Below, one piece after another: positions 58,401 through 64,000 of a stretch of DNA of 64,000 bases (position 1 is its first letter; every line of letters begins with the position of its first letter). The position numbers were made by a program, and so were the translations under genes. Source of the DNA: Tubiluchus corallicola (lineage: Eukaryota > Priapulida > Priapulimorpha > Priapulimorphida > Tubiluchidae); NCBI GenBank assembly GCA_030141605.1, contig JAQGDQ010000150.1:165978-229977 (forward strand), given 5' to 3'. Under the pieces are notes generated by a model. It saw only the letters and a list, made by a program, of their open reading frames with translations, searched no databases and had not been told where the DNA came from.

Positions 58401-60370
58401 ATACACATCATTGATGATGACTGAGGTGACACATTGCTTCCTGAATAAATGTAAAGAAAACACTACTAAATACTCAAAACAGGAGTTAAGACTTAAAGAC
58501 TTTCTGCCTATTATTTATGAAAAATGTTTTTAAACAAAGTGCATGATAAACAGCTACCATTTAACATTGCTTAGAAATAAGGAGAAAAATATACCATCTT
58601 GGAAGGAGATTGTTTCTGTCCAGCAATCAAACAAAAGTGGAATTAGTGTATCAATGAACAAGACACCATCAGTCATTTCCCTTTTGCGTGATTTTGTATT
58701 ATTTGATGCTAAACCTCTCCTGCAAACAAAACTGGCTGAAACTATGTCATTGTACTGAATTTAGGTATGCAGATAATAATGTAGTTAAGTGTCAGTAAGA
58801 ATGTCAGTAAAATGCTTTGGAATAATGACAACAGCATCAGCTGGTTAGCATGTGTACATAATTTTACTATACCTTAGTCTAAAGTAATTCTCATTATAGG
58901 GTTCTGTCCCACCGTACAGAAATGTTGTGACACTATAATGACCATTTCCCCAAACTAAATCCTTCACAGAACTGCTACTATCTTTGGGTGTTGCAGTGTT
59001 TGTCAAAACTTTGAGAAATTTGCCCAATCTCGTTAAGACAGCCATTCTCCACTTCTGCCTAGAGAGTTTACTAGAAGGATTCACTGTTAATGTTCTCAAG
59101 AAATTAGGTATGGTTCCACTTTCGCTTTTGTATTCTGTGCCTTTCTGAGAGATTAAAGACAAAAACTTTTCTAGAATTTGATGAGATGATGTAGTGACCA
59201 ACTCAGGATATTTTTCTAAATATACATCCAAAATTTTCAAAGCATCTATTCGAATTTCATCATTTATGTGTGTCATTGCACAACCCAAATGTGCACTCAT
59301 GATGGGAAAAAACGGCAAGATTTCTTTGCTAGATACGTTTGTTGTAATGATTTGAATCAGTGCTACAATGGCTTTACGTATGCCAGGATCCCTGTCAATA
59401 AATGCTGCAGCTATGCCACCAACAAGAAGAGAAAGGTTCTCGCGTATCAGATTGGGATGATGATTGAGCAACTCTCTCAAACCAGAAGTACCATCCAATC
59501 TCACATTTACATTGTAATGCTGTAAATGGCTCAGTAACTCCTAAAGAAAAAAAATGCTATTAGTACTCTGACACACACCAGGCTAAAGTGGGCAAACTAC
59601 TGAACCCAACAAATTTCTTGTTTAATGTGTGGATGTATCACAGGTTAACACAAATTAAAAGAGTCACAGCAACTGTAAATTGCACATACTTCATTTTTAA
59701 AACAGGAATGAATAGCCAGCATTCCATTATGTGATTGTCAAACATACCATTTTTGCCAAGTGTTAATGCAGCAGTCCCAGGAGAAACATAGATACGAAGA
59801 TGTATCTCAACTCTAGCTATTTCAATAAAATTTCACCACCCGGAAAAACACAGCTGCAGCAGTTCCCAGGAGAAATATAGATACAAAAATGTATCTCAGC
59901 TCTAGCTATTTCAATAAAATTTCACCACTCAGAAAAAACAAAGCTGTATACTAGCTTGTCAACGCACTTAACTGTAGATAGGCTAATGAAGCCATTCCTA
60001 TTTCCGTATTCTCAATTTTCATACTTCATCTGTCAAAGAAAAAATTGTTTTTATTGTTCCCCGGAATTTAATGTTTTTTCTCGACTTGTTTAAGTAGCAC
60101 TGTTAACTGTCACACTCAGTTAAAAATATACCCACTGACTTTCATTTTGTGTAATGCTACATTAAAGTAAAACAATACCTGAATATTTAATTTTCGCTTA
60201 GTTTCTGGTCCTTTGAAGTCTTTCCTCAACTGTTTTTTCAGCAGTATGGCCCTTGACTTGAATGCTGTCTCTGTAGCATTTAGAGATTTGGGTATCTTTT
60301 TGCCAACCTTCAACTTCACCTTTTGAAAATCTTTCTTTTTCTCCTTTTTCTTTTTGCTACCTTTAGCCAT
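45474..60370 (-). CDS. TEX10: Testis-expressed protein 10 / IPI1 homolog (14 coding exons)
   Basis: This is a nuclear/nucleolar HEAT-ARM scaffold of the Rix1/PELP1-TEX10-WDR18 complex, which acts in pre-60S ribosome maturation. Exons in gene order: 60179-60370, 58873-59540, 58595-58719, 58331-58440, 57873-58016, 57504-57717, 55624-55744, 52883-53052, 52497-52662, 51508-51670, 51208-51357, 50201-50281, 46635-46893, 45474-45601. They total 2691 nt, or 896 aa (human 929), and all phases join. Family marks: a Lys-rich start with DFQKVKLKVGKKIPK (residues 13-28), the IPI1 block FFPIMSAHLGCAMTHINDEI (about 141-160), PNFLRTLTVNPSSKLSRQKW, the FRLR exon end, FIDTLIPLLFDCW (exon 3) and RFPYVVYE (exon 5). 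The ATG at 60370 (AACATGG) is preferred over one five codons upstream. Exon 14 reads into TAA at 45474. The exon 3 acceptor and exon 11 donor are the weakest choices. Confidence 0.93.
45754..46578. mobile_element. Candidate 825-bp element with TTTAGACGATTG-type ends
   Basis: The left end GGATCATTTAGACGATTG and the reverse complement of the right end GGTCCCTTTACACAATAA are similar. Both are followed by GTTTGACAAACT/TTTGTCAAAC-rich subterminal sequence. No clear target duplication was found. The interior has no intact frame; a short minus-strand Arg-rich piece (about 46440-46380) is uninformative. It lies in the last TEX10 intron (13), between exons 13 and 14. Confidence 0.45.
46894..48115. other. 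TEX10 intron 12, first part, nothing recognised
   Basis: AT-rich intron sequence. No exon or mobile-element signature was found here. Confidence 0.4.
48116..48848 (-). mobile_element. Degenerate pogo-like element, boundaries uncertain
   Basis: The left end CAATAGTCGCCGCTTAATAA is a variant of the pogo-family terminal repeat seen at 34396 and 55765, and TA (48114-48115) precedes it. On the minus strand from 48463 a frame reads MSGKWKHRKLNAQGILELLD, which resembles the start of a CENP-B/pogo helix-turn-helix. The right end is unclear: TTAATAATAGTTACTATTG at about 48784-48802 is one option, and AGTAAGCAGTAG near 48838 another. Confidence 0.5.
49392..49424. repeat. (AT)n microsatellite
   Basis: About 16 AT units in TEX10 intron 12. 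Confidence 0.95.
49788..50135. mobile_element. 348-bp hAT MITE with perfect 8-bp target duplication
   Basis: The element starts CAGTAGCGGAT, and the reverse complement of its end is CAGCGGCAGAT (8 of 11 bases match). It is flanked on both sides by CTACAGCG (49780-49787 and 50136-50143), a perfect 8-bp duplication diagnostic of hAT. The sub-ends share GCTGAAGCCTAAGGCCC in direct orientation, and a GGGGCCC motif typical of ZMYM/DUF4371 hAT ends is present. It is non-coding. It lies 65 bp downstream (in gene sense) of TEX10 exon 12. Confidence 0.93.
53950..54100 (+). other. Orphan exon-like ORF antisense to TEX10
   Basis: An ATG-started frame of 50 codons runs to a textbook splice donor (CCCCAG|GTAAGC). 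The translation starts MEKLRKSQIYKFLQAKTKLN and is lysine-rich; I recognise no family. It lies in the TEX10 intron between exons 8 and 7, on the opposite strand. I could not find a convincing partner exon downstream. It could be a first exon of a nested gene, part of a mobile element, or chance. Confidence 0.25.
55765..56592 (-). mobile_element. pogo-family non-autonomous element, 828 bp, next to TEX10 exon 7
   Basis: The terminal inverted repeats start CAGTAGGCACCGCTTAATAG on the left and CAGTAGGCGCCGCTTAATAG on the right (reverse complement). The left flank is TA; the right flank is CA, a mutated TA. Interior segments such as AGCCTGAAAGC and AAGGGAAGTAAA match the reverse complement of the element at 34396-35359, but the transposase helix-turn-helix region is missing or unrecognisable. 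The element ends 18 bp from the splice acceptor of TEX10 exon 7. Confidence 0.9.
56738..57419. mobile_element. Second TA-type MITE, 682 bp, CAGTCAACC termini
   Basis: The left end is CAGTCAACCCTCTTCAT and the reverse complement of the right end is TAGTCAAACCTTGTTAT. TA flanks both sides (56736-56737, 57420-57421). Internal GGTATTATAACGAGG near 56800 repeats the CCTCGTTATA theme known from pogo/mariner-type termini. A 108-codon frame inside (56969-57295, +) matches nothing I know. It lies in TEX10 intron 6. Confidence 0.6.
59768..59945. repeat. 88-bp tandem duplication
   Basis: Copies at 59768-59855 and 59856-59945 share GCAGCAGTxCCCAGGAGAAA and TCTAGCTATTTCAATAAAAT with about a dozen differences. 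The pair is in TEX10 intron 1. Confidence 0.92.
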
Positions 60371-60779
60371 GTTTTCTGCAGGCATAAATCAGTATAATTG
60401 TATATAAATTAAATTAGAGTAATGCTAAAAATATCATTTTGTTTGAAAACTTAGAATGCTTACTGTTTCAAAGACAAAGTGATGAATTGATGACGTAATT
60501 TCTACTATCATTTTCTCAACATTGGTGTTGTTCCTATTAATCAGTTATCAGGAATGTGTCAAAAGACAGACGACCGTTACATTTGACTAATCATCTGATC
60601 ACTCACAGATATTATCGACAATTGTATAATAAATTAACAATCACTGAAAATTTTTTGCCAGTTTTATTATTCACGTTTCATATTTTGTTAATGAGGAAAA
60701 GATATGGACAGCAAGTAACATTTGAAGAGCAAATTATTTTGACATACAAGTGCATTCTTTAATGAATCTCTGCAGCTAG
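60371..60779. other. TEX10 upstream region
   Basis: The region should hold the TEX10 promoter and 5' UTR. No TATA box at a sensible distance and no divergent gene on the other strand were recognised. Confidence 0.3.
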
Positions 60780-62440
60780 GTTTTGATGCAACAAAATTCT
60801 GACTTTAATGAACCACCATCAGTGTATAGTCCCTTCTCTAAGGTGAATATTTTAAACACTTGTTTTGCTCAAAATGTTACTTTAGGTAATGGTCATGTAC
60901 CTCACAGATGACAAAATTGATTAAGGGACTGACTTTGTTGGCCTTCCTTCAATGAAAATAAGGAAACTTACTAATAAGCATGAATCAAAGAAAAGTCACA
61001 CACCTGATGAGCTTCCTGCTATTACATTTAAGAAACTTGTAAATGTTCTTTGTTTGCCATTATTCTTCACATTTGAAATGTCGTTTATGGAGGGTGTTAT
61101 TTCAGCTACTTGGAAAAGGGCTGACATAAATCCCATTTACAAAAAAAAGTGAAAGCTAGGATCCAAACAATTACAAACCTGTGTCTTTAACATATATATC
61201 TTGTAAACTTATGGAATCAGTTATCTGTGAAAGTGCGAAATATATACTTTAGGTTTAAAAATTTGTTGACTCGGGAACAACATGGTTTTTCTCTGAGAAG
61301 GATCAACATGTACTCAATTATTAGAACTTTAGTTTGTATGATTGGAATCTTGCCTTGGATCTGGATACCAATGTAGATGTTGTATTAATTGACTTTCAAG
61401 GGCATTTGATATGGGTAGCCACCAAAACTCTTGATCAAACTCAAATCTCTTGGTATTCATGGATACGTACTGAATTCGATTACCTTTTTTGTTTAAACAG
61501 GACCTAGCGAGTTGTTTTTGGAAACTCTTTTTCAAACCATGTGCCTCTAACATCAGGAGTATCACAGGGCAGTGTGCTCGGGTCTTTGTTATTCATTAAG
61601 GACCTGTCAGATAATGTAGGACTGGTAACACTAAAATTATTTGCCGATGATGCCTAACTGTATCAATGCCTTAAATGATGGTACTTCTGACATCCAGTCA
61701 GCTCTTGAGAAAATCAAAACACACGAAGACCTATGGCAACTGACCATAGCTATACCTAACTGTAACATGATGCATGTTGGTAGAAAAAATTATGGTAATA
61801 ACTATTATTTACAAAATCTGGAAATTGAGACTACTAGTAATGTGCGAGAAATTGGAATAAATGTATCACAAAACCTAAAATTTACTGCCCCTTGCGATGA
61901 AGTTTGTACAACAGCAAACAGGATAACAAATATGATTTTTAGATTTTTTCTGTCAGCAACAAATGAACTTTATTGAAAGTTTATAAACTATATCAGACCA
62001 TTGGTTGAATATTGTCCTCCTGTGTAGAGTTCCTTATCTGCTTGGGGATTTAGATGTTATAAAAACGTTCAACTTCACTTTGCAAGACACATTTGTAATA
62101 GACGTGGAATTAATTACTAGTCATAATCATATAGATTATGGGTCTTAAATCTGATTAGAAGACGTATAATTTCTAATTTTTGCATGTGTTACAAATTTAT
62201 GCACAAGGATGTTGATTTAAACAGGGAAACATTTTTTACCAAATCTTTAAATAATATTAATAAAGCTAATAATAACACATGCAAGACACATTTTCATGAA
62301 TTTTCCTCAAATTGTGTTGTTCCAGTATGGAACTAATTGCCTGCTTCTGTAAATGGTACGCCATTAATAGTTACTGCTGGAAATGTTATTTCGTAGAAGA
62401 TTTGAACATCTTGATTTAACAACAAGGTTTCTTAAATTCG
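60780..62440 (+). mobile_element. Decayed CR1-like LINE
   Basis: Reverse-transcriptase pieces appear in order: SHTPDELPAITFKKLVNVL and ATWKRADINPIYKKK (60985-61150), NYKPVSLTYISCKLMESVI (about 61170), SQGSVLGS at about 61565, the catalytic LKLFADDA at about 61630, then a GINVSQNLKFT thumb-region piece (about 61855) and a C-terminal VVPVWN-LPASVNG-P-IV block (about 62310-62370). Multiple stops and frameshifts make it a dead copy. It is oriented opposite to TEX10 and starts about 400 bp upstream of the TEX10 start codon. Confidence 0.82.
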
Positions 62441-63902
62441 ATAGACACATGCAACTGGCTTTGCTCTGTGTGTTTTCTTGCACATCTTAATAAGTGCTAA
62501 TTAAATAGTAGTAGGCTAGTAGTTATACTGATAGAGGTGAGCGATACCAATGATTTCAAGTATCGCGATTACCGAGTACTTTCAGGCAATAATTAATGGA
62601 TCACTATTGCTTTTTCATTAATTTTAAATAACAAACTTGGTATTTTTCAGACACTCCTGCTCTCCACAAGTCCACAATAAGTCTTTAACCAGAACTTATC
62701 AACGCACTTCTGAACATCCTTAAATACCAAATTTAATTCTTTCACAGAATATCTATAATATTCCTTTATCTTAAATAATAAAAATAAATGATTAGCAATA
62801 CTTCTTCCTTTACGACCGCCGCTTGTTCTCGGCGATTCTCGGCCGCCGTGTGAAGCATGATCGCCATGACAACATTCGTACACAAACTTTATGCAGTTAC
62901 GCTCAGTACGTCTGGCACGTGTAGCTCGTGACTCGTGAGTGCGAGTCTGGCCGTTTGGACTTGGGGCAAATTTCGGGATGTGGGATTACTAACCTCAGGT
63001 CTTTAAAAAATTTTGTGAAGACAATATAATTGTTAAATTTGTATGGTGACGTCGAGTGCCGAGGCACCGTATTACGTACTTGAATGTTAATTAACAATAG
63101 GAGTTCAGCTGCTCTTTGCATTTAAATTAATGTAGGTCATGCTTAGAATAGAAAACAATAGAATAGAATAATATTCATCTTACCGGAGTGATGTACATCA
63201 GTATTAGAATTATCTTCACTCTGGTGCTACCTGTAATGTACCGGGCGAAGCTATTTAGCTTTTTGCCCCTAGTTTTCTCCATCTCAAATACTATAACGAG
63301 TTACATGTGCAAACAAAAAAGTTAGTTCGCTAGCCCGGGTTTGGTTCAATTAATTAGAATAATCTCAGAATTAAAAAATACTTATTGGTATTGGTAATTT
63401 TTTTAGACTGGTTCGTTGGTGTACCCGAATTTTTAGTTTATTTGTATGTTGAAAGCAAAGATCGTTTATTTTTTGTTATAATTGTCTGCTGGTAAAAGCA
63501 TCAGAGCTAGACTGGTCGGTGCTTAAATTTTGCCTCAAATTGAAAAAGTGAAATTTTTAAACCCAAGCAAACATGAAATTATTAGTATTGCTTCTTTTTA
63601 CATGGTTGTAATGTGTATATAAAGAAAACCAAGAGCTAGAGATTAAAATGTGCACATAATTAGTACAAAATCTCACTTTATTATATATCAATGACAATAA
63701 AGATATGCAAAGATTAGCAAGTTATATTAGCAATGCATTTTCCTGTAATTAAGCAAATTTTGGAGGGCTCAAATGAGATCTAAATTCTGGTACATAGACT
63801 TCCTCTAACATGAAAAATTCTGCTTTAATAAATATATTTTACCTACATTTACCTACATTTAGGTAATGTTGATTGTATTCTATTATAAAGGCAGCAGTAG
63901 GC
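62441..63902. other. Intergenic, no gene seen
   Basis: GAGCGATACCAATG...GTATCGCGATTACCGAGTA at about 62539-62580 resembles the GTATCG-rich end of a hAT-type repeat; no opposite end was found. A GC-richer patch at 62800-63070 has no convincing exon. The rest is AT-rich. Confidence 0.3.

Positions 63903-64000
<98 letters not shown>
63903..64000. repeat. (TAG)n microsatellite, cut by the window end
   Basis: At least 32 trinucleotide units (AGT/TAG) run uninterrupted to the last base of the window. Confidence 0.98.

Noticed and set aside
58720-58739. TEX10 exon 3 beginning 23 bases further upstream at a CAG before TACAATGAC
   Set aside because: With the exon 2 donor at 58872 that start gives an immediate in-frame stop. 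The acceptor TTTTGTTTGCAG at 58720 keeps the frame and has a better pyrimidine tract.
62647-63121. Two minus-strand frames in the GC-richer patch near the window end
   Set aside because: No domain recognised, no consistent splice sites; part overlaps possible hAT-like repeat sequence.
63903-64000. TAG array as a CRISPR-like or coding repeat
   Set aside because: Uniform trinucleotide without spacers, in a eukaryotic intergenic setting: a plain microsatellite.

Overview
The window is a piece of an AT-rich, intron-rich animal nuclear genome. No prokaryotic features are present. I read three complete multi-exon protein genes, and all three are identifiable as animal orthologs. The gene set and the transposon types (CR1-like LINEs, ZMYM/DUF4371-type hAT, pogo/Tigger) fit an invertebrate metazoan; the sequence does not let me name the phylum.

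Layout. SLC35C2 (- strand, CDS 1753-15343, 9 coding exons, 368 aa) and TSNAXIP1 (+ strand, CDS 23215-42626, 14 exons, 688 aa) are divergent, separated by 7.9 kb of LINE fragments and diverged repeats. TSNAXIP1 and TEX10 (- strand, CDS 45474-60370, 14 exons, 896 aa) are convergent, separated by 2.8 kb. The last 3.6 kb hold a decayed CR1-like LINE and a TAG microsatellite running off the end. In all three genes the exon phases join without a frame break and the total length is close to the human protein, so the models are internally consistent. UTR exons and promoters are not resolved.

Functions. SLC35C2 is a Golgi nucleotide-sugar-transporter-like membrane protein. TSNAXIP1 is a coiled-coil partner of translin-associated factor X, best known from testis. 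TEX10 is the IPI1-type HEAT/ARM subunit of the Rix1/PELP1 60S-ribosome maturation complex. The genes have no obvious shared pathway.

Most of the unusual structure lies in the introns. There are two GC-AG introns in SLC35C2. A pogo-family element family has one copy nested in a hAT relic and another ending 18 bp from a TEX10 splice acceptor. A foldback-like inverted pair of ~17-bp tandem arrays occupies about 1.8 kb. An 802-bp TA-flanked element has GGCATT subterminal repeats and a KRBA2-like peptide. A hAT MITE has a perfect 8-bp target duplication. There is also a near-identical 259-bp tandem duplication and two very long GA arrays in TSNAXIP1. I found no convincing new multi-gene system; the foldback-like element and the 802-bp element are the best candidates for undescribed mobile DNA.
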